A stretch of DNA of 31,440 bases from Alteromonadaceae bacterium. GTDB lineage: Bacteria; Pseudomonadota; Gammaproteobacteria; Pseudomonadales; Oleiphilaceae. The stretch lies in the NCBI GenBank assembly GCA_013393545.1, contig JABXHG010000006.1:1-31440 (forward strand). The letters are read 5' to 3'. The notes beneath the pieces are model-generated. The model did no database searches and was not told where the DNA came from. It saw only the letters and a list, made by a program, of their open reading frames with translations. The translations under genes and the position numbers were made by a program. Of this stretch, positions 6,826-13,986 are shown piece by piece; the stretch's first letter is position 1; every line of letters begins with the position of its first letter.

Positions 6826-7089
6826 ATGTTCACACTCGATAAAATTGCATTCTTAATTTTTATTTTGTATGTGATAATTAAAGAAATAGCTATTCAAGTG
6901 ATTAGCTTTTATTGGTTGAGTCATCGAAAAATTACTTTTCTTAAAGATCATAGGAGTCTGACTCCTATGATAAAAAATAAACTTGTCTTACATCGAGGGT
7001 TTTTTTGGCGTTTGGCCGAGTGGTCACTTTGCAGTCAAGTAGGAGAGCGTTTGATTGGAATCTGTGTTGTTATAGTGTTGTGGCAATGA
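6826..7089 (+). CDS. Small membrane protein, putative immunity protein 4
   Basis: 87 residues from ATG 6826, chosen because GGAAG lies 6 nt upstream; the longer frame from 6757 would run through the hairpin. Hydrophobic N-terminus (IAFLIFILYVIIKEIAIQVISFYW), a basic middle (SHRKITFLKDHRS...IKNK) and a hydrophobic C-terminus (GERLIGICVVIVLWQ). A truncated paralogue lies at 5544-5687, so this immunity type was duplicated. Its neighbour upstream is the MITE-split precursor-like frame. No named family is recognised. Confidence 0.55.
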   Translation: MFTLDKIAFLIFILYVIIKEIAIQVISFYWLSHRKITFLKDHRSLTPMIKNKLVLHRGFFWRLAEWSLCSQVGERLIGICVVIVLWQ

Positions 7090-7239
7090 AAAGTAAATTT
7101 TTGGAGGGTCTGAATAACCGCTGATTTTTTCTAATGGTGTTTAAAACCGAAAGACTCGAGATTTTCAGACGTTATTATATCGTTATTTATGTGCCTTTTT
7201 TCGTTTCCCGCCATTTTTTCGGAGAACAGTCGCAATAGC

Positions 7240-7261
7240 CCTGCGCCGGCAGGTAATTTTT
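7240..7261 (+). terminator. Intrinsic terminator after putative immunity gene 4
   Basis: CCTGC-GCCG-GCAGG stem-loop followed by TAATTTTTT. The 150 bp between the stop at 7089 and this hairpin hold no gene that I can support. Confidence 0.55.
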
Positions 7262-7267
7262 TACCAA

Positions 7268-7579
7268 TACTAATGGGTACTAAAGTAAGCGAACATCATT
7301 TATGATGTAGCGGCCGCTCGCCAAGCTCATCGGAAAGCTCAAGCTGTTCTTTTTGCCGCCGTACTCACCGGAGCTGAACCCTGATGAGCCTGTTTGGGGC
7401 TATACCAAATGCCACCACGTCGGTAAAAAGATCATTAAAAATAATGAACAACTTCGGAGCATTGTTTACCGGCAGCTTCGGCGCTTGCAGAAACTGCCAC
7501 GGTTATTGGAATTTTTCTGGTCATCCGGGCTTGGCTTATATATCCGGGTGATGTCCGATTACTTTATTTCGGATTAGTA
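7268..7579 (+). mobile_element. Internally deleted IS630-family element B
   Basis: The ends TACTAATGGGTACTAAAG and, inverted, TACTAATCCGAAATAAAG share most positions over about 30 bp and are bounded by TA. The remaining coding part is the transposase C-terminus: KLKLFFLPPYSPELNPDEPV, then GYTKCHHVGKKIIKNNEQL and the LRRLQKLPRLLEFF tail (DDE family, with the final E in ELNPDE). The N-terminal half is deleted. It sits at the left boundary of the third leader copy, so it either inserted there or was duplicated with it. Confidence 0.8.
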
Positions 7580-7638
7580 ACTTGTCTCGTTTAAGCTATT
7601 ATCAGTCGCATCGGAAGGTCCAGGCCAATAATTTATTC

Positions 7639-7654
7639 TGTGACGTGGGCCACA
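7639..7654. promoter_or_regulatory. CRP/Vfr-like operator, leader copy 3
   Basis: TGTGACGTGGGCCACA matches the CRP consensus at nine of ten positions and is centred 131.5 bp before the ATG at 7778, as in copies 1 and 2. The mismatch differs from that in copy 1. Confidence 0.62.
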
Positions 7655-7662
7655 GATTGTAA

Positions 7663-7783
7663 AAGTTACAGGTAGCTGGCGTCATGCGTCTATTGCTAGC
7701 TTTGTTTGCGTTGCATAGGCGGCCGCTTGAACTAGCAGCATGGATGTAAATTAACGACTAATTAGGGAGAAGTTGAAATGCGT
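7663..7783 (+). repeat. Conserved microcin leader, copy 3 of 3
   Basis: Same length as copies 1 and 2 but the most diverged. Similarity extends left to about 7582 and ends at IS630 element B. The stem is kept as TTGCTAG/CTAGCAG. Confidence 0.82.
7684..7749 (+). CDS. Conserved 21-codon upstream ORF, copy 3
   Basis: Reads MRLLLALFALHRRPLELAAWM. Three of the five nucleotide changes against copies 1 and 2 are silent and none disturbs the frame. This favours, but does not prove, translation. Confidence 0.35.
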   Translation: MRLLLALFALHRRPLELAAWM

Positions 7784-8008
7784 GAATTGAATGTTCAGGA
7801 AGTCAATGAGATATCGGGAGGAGATGTAGACTGGGGGGCCGTCGGTGCTGGAATTGGCTCTGTTGCGCTAGGCGTTGGAGTAGCCGCTACACCCGTAGGG
7901 TGGGTTGGAGCGGCGGGAGCTGCAACCTTTTCTTTTGGGGGTGGTCTTGCAATTGGTTATGGCCTGAGTGAAATGAACGATGATAGGCAATTCCCATTTC
8001 TTCCTTAG
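7778..8008 (+). CDS. Class II microcin-like double-glycine precursor 3
   Basis: A 76-residue precursor with leader MRELNVQEVNEISGG. The predicted 61-residue mature peptide begins DVDWGAVGAGIGSVALGVGV, continues with Gly/Ala-rich small-residue helices, and ends in a polar tail (SEMNDDRQFPFLP). It has no cysteine. The ribosome binding site is AGGGAG. A compound hairpin and a 56-residue membrane protein follow. The leader is closest to that of precursor 1; the mature parts of the three precursors are unrelated in sequence, as expected if leaders are kept for the exporter while toxins diversify. Confidence 0.83.
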   Translation: MRELNVQEVNEISGGDVDWGAVGAGIGSVALGVGVAATPVGWVGAAGAATFSFGGGLAIGYGLSEMNDDRQFPFLP

Positions 8009-8024
8009 TTTGATCTGATCTATC

Positions 8025-8061
8025 GGACCGCTATCGTGACAGGCAATGCCTGCAGCGGTCC
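8025..8061 (+). terminator. Compound hairpin after precursor 3
   Basis: GGACCGCT (8025-8032) pairs with AGCGGTCC (8054-8061), and CAGGC (8040-8044) pairs with GCCTG (8048-8052) inside. It is followed by TATAATATAAGGGG, which supplies the next gene's ribosome binding site and a possible -10. Confidence 0.6.
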
Positions 8062-8080
8062 TATAATATAAGGGGTTTCT

Positions 8081-8251
8081 ATGAATGCCTGTTTTGCTTT
8101 TCTCTTTCTAACGGTGATTTTTTTAGTGGTTGGGATTGTTTCCATTAAGGTTGTGGAAGTTCCGACCGAAATAAACAGAAGAGCGTTATATACATTTCTT
8201 GGTATAGCTGTATTTCTTGGTGTGTCGGTGGCGAGCTTCATGAGGCGGTAA
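8081..8251 (+). CDS. Small two-helix membrane protein, putative immunity protein 5
   Basis: 56 residues with two hydrophobic segments (CFAFLFLTVIFLVVGIVSI and LYTFLGIAVFLGVSVASF) separated by a short charged loop (EVPTEINRR) and ending MRR. AAGGGG lies 5 nt before the ATG. It has the same position and topology as the other small membrane proteins after precursors, so it is the likely immunity protein for precursor 3. No named family is recognised. Confidence 0.6.
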   Translation: MNACFAFLFLTVIFLVVGIVSIKVVEVPTEINRRALYTFLGIAVFLGVSVASFMRR

Positions 8252-8450
8252 CTTCCATAGGAGGCGGTGGAAGCATGGGCCATAATTGGTCGCTCCAGTG
8301 ACCGGATTATCGAGGTGCTGGGGTGTATTGATTGCTGATGGAGGGGCTGCTGGACGGGTGCCCAGGAGGGGTAAAGTCTCTGGGGGGGGGGGGGGCAGAA
8401 TTTAGGTTTGTAATTCTCAGTGGTCACTTTGTGGAATCCAAAAACAACAA
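8252..8450. other. Gene-free stretch with a 14-G homopolymer
   Basis: I find no supportable gene here. The notable element is a run of 14 G at 8382-8395. It is close to the tRNA end and may mark the island boundary or be a sequencing/assembly weak point. Confidence 0.5.
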
Positions 8451-8469
8451 AGCCCGCACGAGGCGGGCT
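8451..8469 (-). terminator. Intrinsic terminator of tRNA-Phe
   Basis: On the minus strand AGCCCGC pairs with GCGGGCT across CTCGT, followed by TTGTTGTTTTT. It lies 14 bp past the tRNA 3' end. Confidence 0.85.
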
Positions 8470-8483
8470 AAGTTATTGAATCT

Positions 8484-8559
8484 TGGTGCCCGGAGGCGGA
8501 ACCGACCCCCCAACACGGGGATTTTCAATCCCCTGCGCTACCAACTGGGCTATCCGGGC
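8484..8559 (-). tRNA. tRNA-Phe (GAA)
   Basis: 76 nt on the minus strand. The acceptor stem is GCCCGGA/TCCGGGC with encoded ACCA end. The D-arm has AGCTCAGTTGGTAG, the anticodon loop is TTGAAAA (anticodon GAA) on a GGGGA/TCCCC-type stem, and the T-arm is GGGGGTTCGGTTCCGCCTC. tRNA-Phe genes are common integration sites for genomic islands; here the 3' end faces the microcin/IS region and the 5' side faces core genes. Confidence 0.95.
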
Positions 8560-8590
8560 GTGTTGCTGTACTGCTGTGCAACGGGGGGCT

Positions 8591-8619
8591 ATTAAACCGG
8601 TTTAGGCGGGTTGAGTCAA
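8591..8619 (-). promoter_or_regulatory. Sigma-70 promoter of tRNA-Phe
   Basis: On the minus strand TTGACT (8619-8614), a 17-bp spacer and TTTAAT (8596-8591) are followed by a GC-rich discriminator (AGCCCCCCG), typical of stringently controlled stable-RNA promoters. The start site is expected near 8584, about 25 bp before the tRNA. Confidence 0.8.
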
Positions 8620-8630
8620 GGCCGTGAGGC

Positions 8631-8649
8631 AAAAAAATCTGAAAGATTT
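8631..8649 (-). terminator. Terminator of the asmA-mutY-yggX operon
   Basis: On the minus strand AAATCT-TTC-AGATTT is followed by a T run. The stem is short but well placed, between yggX and the tRNA promoter. Confidence 0.6.
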
Positions 8650-8700
8650 CAGGGTTGCTCAAGCCTTGACCAATACTCGGTGGTTTGCGCACGCTGAGGA

Positions 8701-8973
8701 TTATTTTTCCGGCGGAACGTAGCCTTCGGCCTGGTCAAAGGGTTCGTTATTGAAGAAGCGATCCATCTGTGCCTGTAGGTATTTGCGGGTGTTCGAGTCC
8801 ATCAGGTTCAGGTGCTTTTCGTTGATCAGCATGGTTTTCTGGTTCTGCCATTCTTCCCACGCCTGTTTGGACACGGTTTCCATGATTTCCTGGCCTTTTG
8901 CGCCGGGCCTGGGCGGGAATGCCAGGCCTTCCATTTCTTTCTGGTATTTGCGGCAAAATACGGTGCGGCTCAT
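8701..8973 (-). CDS. yggX: YggX-type Fe(2+)-trafficking / oxidative protection protein
   Basis: 90 residues covering the whole family: [20 protein letters not shown] with the conserved Cys7, [20 protein letters not shown], and the C-terminal [20 protein letters not shown] block. In enterics YggX protects Fe-S clusters against superoxide, and it is encoded beside mutY, whose product is itself an Fe-S glycosylase. The same order occurs here, 81 bp downstream of mutY on the same strand. Confidence 0.95.
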   Translation of the reverse strand: MSRTVFCRKYQKEMEGLAFPPRPGAKGQEIMETVSKQAWEEWQNQKTMLINEKHLNLMDSNTRKYLQAQMDRFFNNEPFDQAEGYVPPEK

Positions 8974-9054
8974 GGTGGCTCCTGTTACCGGTTATAGGCT
9001 GGTTTGAGGGGATGATAACAGACCGGCGCCTGCTCTGGCTTGTGTAGGCTCAGC

Positions 9055-10119
9055 TCAGAGCAGGGCGGTCTGTTCAGGTTCGGTTAACAAGGTGCGAATG
9101 GGCGCCGGAAGACCCATGTCCAGTGCCTGGTCACGATGGAACCACTGGAAACGTTCAGAGTCCGCAATGCTGGCCTGGCGCTGTACAGTCAGGCGAGCGG
9201 GCTGTATGTGCAGGTGATAGTGGCTGAAGGTGTGGCGAAAGCCGCTGATTAGCTCCGGTTCGTGACATTCCATGCCTAGTTCCCGTTCACAGGCGTGTTG
9301 TAGTTCATCCGCACCGTGGGCTGGATCCAGTTCCGGCAGGCTCCATAATCCCCCCCAGATGCCGCTGGGTGGGCGCCGTTCAAGCAGAACCCTGGCTTCC
9401 GCGTCTTCCAGAATCAGCATCCAGGTGGTTTTTTCGGGCTTGGCCTTTTTCGGCTTGGAGCCGGGGTAAAGGTGGGTCTCGTTGTTGGCATAAGCCAGGC
9501 AGTTTTCGTTTACCGGGCAAGCCTGGCAATCGGGTTTGCTACGGGTGCATACCATCGCACCCAGGTCCATGATCGCCTGGGTGTAGTCGCGTACCCGTTC
9601 GTCTGGAGTGTGCTCTTCGGCATGCACCCAAAGCTGCCTGAGTACTCCGGTTTTACCGGGCCAGCCGGGTACGGCGTGGTAACGGGCCAGAACGCGTTTC
9701 ACGTTGCCGTCGAGAATGGCGGCGCGTTTGCCGAACGCCTGGGCGACAATGGCTGCTGCGGTGGAGCGGCCAATGCCGGTGAGCGTTTCGAGGGTTTCGG
9801 CATTGGCGGGAAATTCGCCGCCAAACTCGTCAACCACCTGTGTCGCGGCCTTGTGAAGGTTGCGGGCCCGGGCGTAGTACCCCAGGCCGGACCAGTGGCT
9901 GAGCACATCGTCTACCGGAGCGCTCGCCAGGTCCTGCACGGTGGGAAAGCGTTCCATGAACGCTTCGAAGTAGGGGATCACGGTAGTAACCTGGGTCTGC
10001 TGAAGCATGATTTCAGAAACCCAGACCCGGTAGGCGTTGCGATCATGGTGCCACGGCAGGTTGTGCCTGCCGTGCTGGTCGTACCAGGCGAGCAGTTTTT
10101 CGGCGAAACGGTCTGTCAT
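9055..10119 (-). CDS. mutY: Adenine DNA glycosylase MutY
   Basis: Removes adenine mispaired with 8-oxoguanine in base excision repair. The 354-residue protein has the helix-hairpin-helix glycosylase domain with catalytic E36 ([10 protein letters not shown]) and D137 ([12 protein letters not shown]), and the HhH motif [13 protein letters not shown] [4Fe-4S] loop has the family spacing C191-X6-C198-X2-C201-X5-C207. The C-terminal NUDIX-like domain (about 230-345) recognises 8-oxoguanine. Length is normal. Its ATG overlaps the asmA stop by 4 bp, so it is translationally coupled to that gene. Confidence 0.97.
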   Translation of the reverse strand: MTDRFAEKLLAWYDQHGRHNLPWHHDRNAYRVWVSEIMLQQTQVTTVIPYFEAFMERFPTVQDLASAPVDDVLSHWSGLGYYARARNLHKAATQVVDEFGGEFPANAETLETLTGIGRSTAAAIVAQAFGKRAAILDGNVKRVLARYHAVPGWPGKTGVLRQLWVHAEEHTPDERVRDYTQAIMDLGAMVCTRSKPDCQACPVNENCLAYANNETHLYPGSKPKKAKPEKTTWMLILEDAEARVLLERRPPSGIWGGLWSLPELDPAHGADELQHACERELGMECHEPELISGFRHTFSHYHLHIQPARLTVQRQASIADSERFQWFHRDQALDMGLPAPIRTLLTEPEQTALL

Positions 10120-12347
10120 TGGCCAAACAAGCCTTTCAGGGCATCCTGAACTTTCTTGCCGCTTTCACCGCCGAGTTCTTCTTCCAGTTTTTCCCGTACC
10201 TTGTCCTCGGCTTTTTGTTTGGCGCGATCAACTTCTTCCCGGGCTTTTGCGCGGGCGGCATTGGCGGCAATGTCCTTGAGTGTGTCGCGGAAACGAGAGC
10301 CGTCAAAGGAACAGAGCTTGGCGGGCTCCTCGGAGAAGTTGCCACGGCATTCCACCGGAATGACCACGTTTTCCACGTATTCAGTCACGCGGCAGGCGTT
10401 GTCACGATGAATCTCGCCAACAATCCGCAAGCCCAATTCGTAATCCAGGTCGGTCTGCGCCAGGTCTACAGTGCCGTTGCCTTCCAGACGCATGCCAGCG
10501 AGGGCGGCAACCAGGTCCGTGTTGTTCAGGGTGTTGCCGTTGATGTCCAGCGTGCCGCGCATGTCGTTGAACGGCGTGTGCGTGCCCCAGTCGGTAGTGG
10601 TCAGCTCCTCCTGGTTCGCCATGGCAATGCCCTGGCAGGCCATGCGGGTCAGATTCATGTTGCGGAACTGGCCCTCGGCCAGGTTGAAGTTGATCTGGCC
10701 GTTGGCGTTTTCGCGCAGGGCGGAAATACGGTTGCCTGTGGTGTCAACGGCAAGATCAAGGTTGGCGCCACCGGAAAGCATTTCCATTTCGGCCAGATCC
10801 GTCAGCAAAGGCAGAGTCTGCACATTGACCAAATTCGAGCGGATGCGCCATTTCGGGTTATCGGTTCTGGCGTCGAGGGATACGTTGGCGTTGAAACCGC
10901 CTTCGTAGAGTTTGCCGCTGAACTCATCTACCTGAAGAACACCGTTTTCGGCGGTGGTGCTGGCCTTGATGTCCCGAATGTTCAGGTTGCTGACAATCAG
11001 TTCGGCCAGGCCGAAATCAATGTCCAGCAGCAGGCTGCGTAGGGTTTCCAAGGGCAGCAGATCGGTTTCCGGCTGGTTGGCGGCGGCTTTGTCGGCACTG
11101 GAGGCGTCGCCGGCGGTTTCGTTCGAGCTCGCGTCGGAAGCCTCCGATTCGTCACTGGCTGGTGGCATGTAGCGATCTGCGTTCAGCTTGTCGCCATTAA
11201 GGTCGAAGATGATGCCGCTGGTGCCCAGATTGTAGCTGCCTGAACCTTTGAAGGTGGTGTCGTCCAGCGTGATGGTCAGGCCTGAGAGGTCGACAATTCC
11301 CGGCTCGCCGCCAATATCCGTGGCGAATGCGATACGTTCAAGAACCTTCGGGTCATCCGTCTCAATAGCCGGCTGGCCAAGGGCGCTCAGCAGCTGTTTG
11401 AGGGAAAACTCGCCAACCTCTACCCCGCCTTTTAGAGCTGGCTGTGTGCCGAAGCCCTGCACGTTCAGGTCGGTGTTCAACTCCAGGTTCGCGAGGCTGG
11501 CGGTGAAGTCGCTCAGCGAAGCGGTTTCATTCTCCAGATTGGCGGTCAAAGAGCCGCCCAGCTCCGCAGTCACTGATTTGCCGCCAAACGGCTCGCCGTT
11601 CATGTCAAACACGGCTTCAAGGCCGGAAACCGCAAACTCGTTAAGCGCCTGGTTGGCCTGAAGCTGAGCGCTGATGTTGCCGTCCACCGCGAATTGTGGC
11701 TGAGCCGTCTCCACCCGGAAACTGATATCCAGCGGAAACGCGGAACCCAGCGTGATGCTGCTGGCGGCCACGTTGAAGTTTTCGAGCGTAACCGACTGGC
11801 CGGTGCTCTGGTCATCGTAATGCACACGGGCATCGCTGATTTCCACGCTTTCGACATTGAAGTTCAGCGGCTCGCCGCCAGCACCTTGAGTCTCAGTGGT
11901 TTCGCTGCTGGCCTCACCGGAGGCCGGGGCGGTCTCCGTGCTTTCGGCCGAAGCAGAGGCCTCCGGCATGATTCGAGTCCAGTTGCCTTCGCCCTGTTCA
12001 TTCACCTGCAGGCGGGCGTCCAGCCCGTTCAGCAAAAAGGTATTCACCTGGGGCGACATGGAAATGAGCGACCAGAAATCAATCTGCGCAATCAGTTGCT
12101 CCAGCACCACCAGCCGCTCGCCTTCAAGCGTGGCCTCAACCTGATTCAGCTCCAGCCCCAGAGGGATGAATGACCAGCCAATGTCCCCTTCCAGAATCAG
12201 GTCCAGGTTGGTTTTGTCTTCCACAGCGGCTTCGATCTGCGGTTTGTAGTCGTTCGGGTCAATGACGGCAATCGCAATAGCGACGGCAGCCACTGCCAGC
12301 ACGATCAGTGCGATAACCGCAGAGAACGCATAGCGAAGAGCTTTCAT
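10116..12347 (-). CDS. asmA: AsmA-family inner-membrane-anchored protein
   Basis: 743 residues. One N-terminal membrane helix (about 5-29, [20 protein letters not shown]) is followed by the AsmA N-terminal signature ([22 protein letters not shown]) and a long periplasmic beta-rich part with repeated taurine-like lamellar strands. Two low-complexity Ser/Glu/Ala linkers are present (about 130-160 and 390-420). The C-terminus is charged and coiled ([20 protein letters not shown]). AsmA-like proteins are bridge-type proteins implicated in phospholipid transport between the membranes and in outer-membrane biogenesis. First gene of the leftward asmA-mutY-yggX operon, divergent from hisB. Confidence 0.9.
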   Translation of the reverse strand: MKALRYAFSAVIALIVLAVAAVAIAIAVIDPNDYKPQIEAAVEDKTNLDLILEGDIGWSFIPLGLELNQVEATLEGERLVVLEQLIAQIDFWSLISMSPQVNTFLLNGLDARLQVNEQGEGNWTRIMPEASASAESTETAPASGEASSETTETQGAGGEPLNFNVESVEISDARVHYDDQSTGQSVTLENFNVAASSITLGSAFPLDISFRVETAQPQFAVDGNISAQLQANQALNEFAVSGLEAVFDMNGEPFGGKSVTAELGGSLTANLENETASLSDFTASLANLELNTDLNVQGFGTQPALKGGVEVGEFSLKQLLSALGQPAIETDDPKVLERIAFATDIGGEPGIVDLSGLTITLDDTTFKGSGSYNLGTSGIIFDLNGDKLNADRYMPPASDESEASDASSNETAGDASSADKAAANQPETDLLPLETLRSLLLDIDFGLAELIVSNLNIRDIKASTTAENGVLQVDEFSGKLYEGGFNANVSLDARTDNPKWRIRSNLVNVQTLPLLTDLAEMEMLSGGANLDLAVDTTGNRISALRENANGQINFNLAEGQFRNMNLTRMACQGIAMANQEELTTTDWGTHTPFNDMRGTLDINGNTLNNTDLVAALAGMRLEGNGTVDLAQTDLDYELGLRIVGEIHRDNACRVTEYVENVVIPVECRGNFSEEPAKLCSFDGSRFRDTLKDIAANAARAKAREEVDRAKQKAEDKVREKLEEELGGESGKKVQDALKGLFGQ

Positions 12348-12407
12348 GATAAGAATTCCTTTTGCAGGTGATTGAGGCAGGCGTGAGACTCAGCCGTTGA
12401 TAGCAGG

Positions 12408-12413
12408 TATAAT
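12408..12413 (+). promoter_or_regulatory. Candidate -10 element of the his operon
   Basis: A perfect TATAAT lies 47 bp before the hisB ATG in the 113-bp asmA-hisB divergent region. No good -35 is visible at 16-18 bp. No his attenuator (His-codon-rich leader peptide) is present. Confidence 0.5.
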
Positions 12414-12460
12414 CGTGCACAAAGTTTTCGGTATCAAGCCAGTTTTCATACGGAGTCTCC

Positions 12461-13054
12461 ATGGCCGAACGTAAGGCTCGGGTAGAGCGTAATACCCTCG
12501 AAACCCAGATCACCGTTGAGATCAACCTCGACGGCACCGGCAAGTCCAGTTTCGACACTGGCGTGCCCTTCCTTGAACACATGATGGACCAGATTGCCCG
12601 CCACGGCCTGGTGGATCTGACTATTAGTTGCAAGGGCGACCTGCACATTGACGACCACCACACCGTGGAAGACATTGGCATCACCCTGGGCCAGGCCTTC
12701 AAACAGGCCGTGGGCGACAAGAAAGGCATTCGCCGCTACGGTCACGCCTACGTGCCGCTGGATGAAGCCCTGTCCCGGGTGGTGATCGACCTCTCTGGCC
12801 GCCCCGGCCTGCAGATGGACGTGCCCTACACCCGTGCCACCGTGGGTGGCTTTGACGTGGACCTGTTCGAAGAGTTCTTCCATGGCTTCGTGAACCACTC
12901 CATGGTGACCCTGCACATCGACAACCTGAAGGGCAAGAACACCCACCACCAGATTGAAACCGTGTTCAAAGCCTTCGGCCGCGCCCTGCGAGTGGCGATC
13001 GAAATGGACGAGCGCATGGCGGGCATTACACCCTCCACCAAGGGCGCCCTGTAA
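12461..13054 (+). CDS. hisB: Imidazoleglycerol-phosphate dehydratase HisB (monofunctional)
   Basis: Sixth step of histidine synthesis, dehydrating imidazole glycerol phosphate to imidazole acetol phosphate. The 197-residue product is the dehydratase domain alone, without the phosphatase domain fused to it in E. coli. The metal-binding His motifs are clear: [11 protein letters not shown] (about residues 66-76) and [17 protein letters not shown] (about 165-181), plus [16 protein letters not shown] 12461 has CGGAG 6 nt upstream. First gene of hisBHAF; hisH follows after 27 bp. Confidence 0.97.
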   Translation: MAERKARVERNTLETQITVEINLDGTGKSSFDTGVPFLEHMMDQIARHGLVDLTISCKGDLHIDDHHTVEDIGITLGQAFKQAVGDKKGIRRYGHAYVPLDEALSRVVIDLSGRPGLQMDVPYTRATVGGFDVDLFEEFFHGFVNHSMVTLHIDNLKGKNTHHQIETVFKAFGRALRVAIEMDERMAGITPSTKGAL

Positions 13055-13081
13055 CCGGTTACCGAAAGGAACAGATTGACC

Positions 13082-13723
13082 ATGAACACCGTTGCCATAA
13101 TTGACTACGGCATGGGCAACCTGCACTCGGCAAAAAAAGCCGTGGAGCACGTGGCCCCGAACTGCTCCGTGCTGGTGACCGGCGATGCCGCCAAAATCCG
13201 CGAGGCGGACCGGGTGATCCTCCCCGGCGTTGGCGCCATCCGCGACTGCATGGCCGAAATGCACCGGCTGGGTGTGGTTGAGCTGGTGAAAGAAGTTTCC
13301 CGGGACCGCCCGTTTCTTGGCATCTGCGTGGGCATGCAGGCGCTGATGGCCCGCAGCGAGGAAAACGGCGGCGTGGAAGGCATCGGCCTGTTCCCGTCCG
13401 AGGTGCGCTACTTCGGCGACAACCTCACCGAAAACGGTGAGCGCCTGAAAGTGCCCCACATGGGCTGGAACGAAGTGTGGCACAGCATGGACCACCCCTT
13501 GTGGCACAACATCCCGGATGGCGACCGCTTCTATTTTGTGCACAGCTACTACGCCGAAGCCGCCGGCAATGCCGACATGGCCGGCCGCACCCACTACGGC
13601 GTAGACCTGGCCGCCGCCGTGGCCAAAGACAACATCTTTGCAGCTCAATTCCACCCGGAAAAAAGCGCCCGGGCCGGTTTGCAGCTGCTGGAAAATTTCA
13701 CGAACTGGAACGGAAAAAGCTGA
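13082..13723 (+). CDS. hisH: Imidazole glycerol phosphate synthase, glutamine amidotransferase subunit HisH
   Basis: Hydrolyses glutamine and channels ammonia to HisF. The 213-residue class I glutamine amidotransferase has a complete triad: C82 in GICVGMQ, H191 and E193 in [10 protein letters not shown]. The N-terminus is typical ([15 protein letters not shown]), as is the [10 protein letters not shown] loop. The start is ATG 13082, preceded by GAAAGGA; an in-frame TTG six bases upstream is rejected. Its downstream partner hisA is separated by an unusual 263-bp repeat-bearing gap. Confidence 0.97.
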   Translation: MNTVAIIDYGMGNLHSAKKAVEHVAPNCSVLVTGDAAKIREADRVILPGVGAIRDCMAEMHRLGVVELVKEVSRDRPFLGICVGMQALMARSEENGGVEGIGLFPSEVRYFGDNLTENGERLKVPHMGWNEVWHSMDHPLWHNIPDGDRFYFVHSYYAEAAGNADMAGRTHYGVDLAAAVAKDNIFAAQFHPEKSARAGLQLLENFTNWNGKS

Positions 13724-13744
13724 GGGAGTTCCACGTTAGCCCTG

Positions 13745-13775
13745 GTTCTTGTCCAAGTGTTTTGCAGACAAGAAC
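13745..13775. repeat. Hairpin after hisH
   Basis: GTTCTTGTC (13745-13753) pairs perfectly with GACAAGAAC (13767-13775). There is no T tract. It precedes the larger inverted-repeat element. Confidence 0.6.
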
Positions 13776-13781
13776 AAAGCA

Positions 13782-13945
13782 GCCCGCTGATGCGGAGTTA
13801 AGCCTTCCGGGACTGTCTGCAGCACGGATGCTGCAGTCAAGCACGCTCGCCAGGGATGGTGGAAGTGCAGATTTTGCAGGAGCAAAAATCTGCCAAGGAT
13901 GTATTCACAGCGTGTCCCGGAAGGCTTAACTCCGTAGCAGTGGGC
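13782..13945. repeat. Intergenic inverted-repeat element between hisH and hisA
   Basis: CGGAGTTAAGCCTTCCGGGA... (13793-13813, 21 bp) is perfectly repeated in inverse at 13914-13934. Imperfect pairing continues outward (GCCCGCTGATG against GCCCACTGCTA). The ~100-bp inside holds words such as CACGGATGCTGCAG, CGCCAGGGATGG and AAGGATGTATTCACAGCG, which resemble a dispersed intergenic repeat seen in marine gammaproteobacteria and pseudomonads. This resemblance is from memory. It interrupts an otherwise tight operon. Confidence 0.65.
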
Positions 13946-13986
13946 GGCGCGACGATCTCCCGGCAGCAAATTCCAAAGGAAACAAC

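Noticed and set aside
3461..7777. Repeated leader as a CRISPR-like array
   Set aside because: Only three copies, spaced by kilobases and each before a gene; no short regular spacers and no cas genes.
10119..11042. 307-codon plus-strand frame inside asmA
   Set aside because: Antisense shadow of AsmA; no recognisable family.
12446..13654. 402-codon open frame on the minus strand across hisB and hisH
   Set aside because: It is antisense to two clearly recognised genes, and its His/Val/Gly-rich composition is the usual shadow of GC-rich coding DNA.
13477..13929. 150-codon frame running from hisH through the intergenic repeat
   Set aside because: It begins inside hisH in another frame and ends in the inverted repeat. 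Its tail (CIHSVSRKA) is the typical translation of this dispersed repeat, often over-annotated as a small protein.
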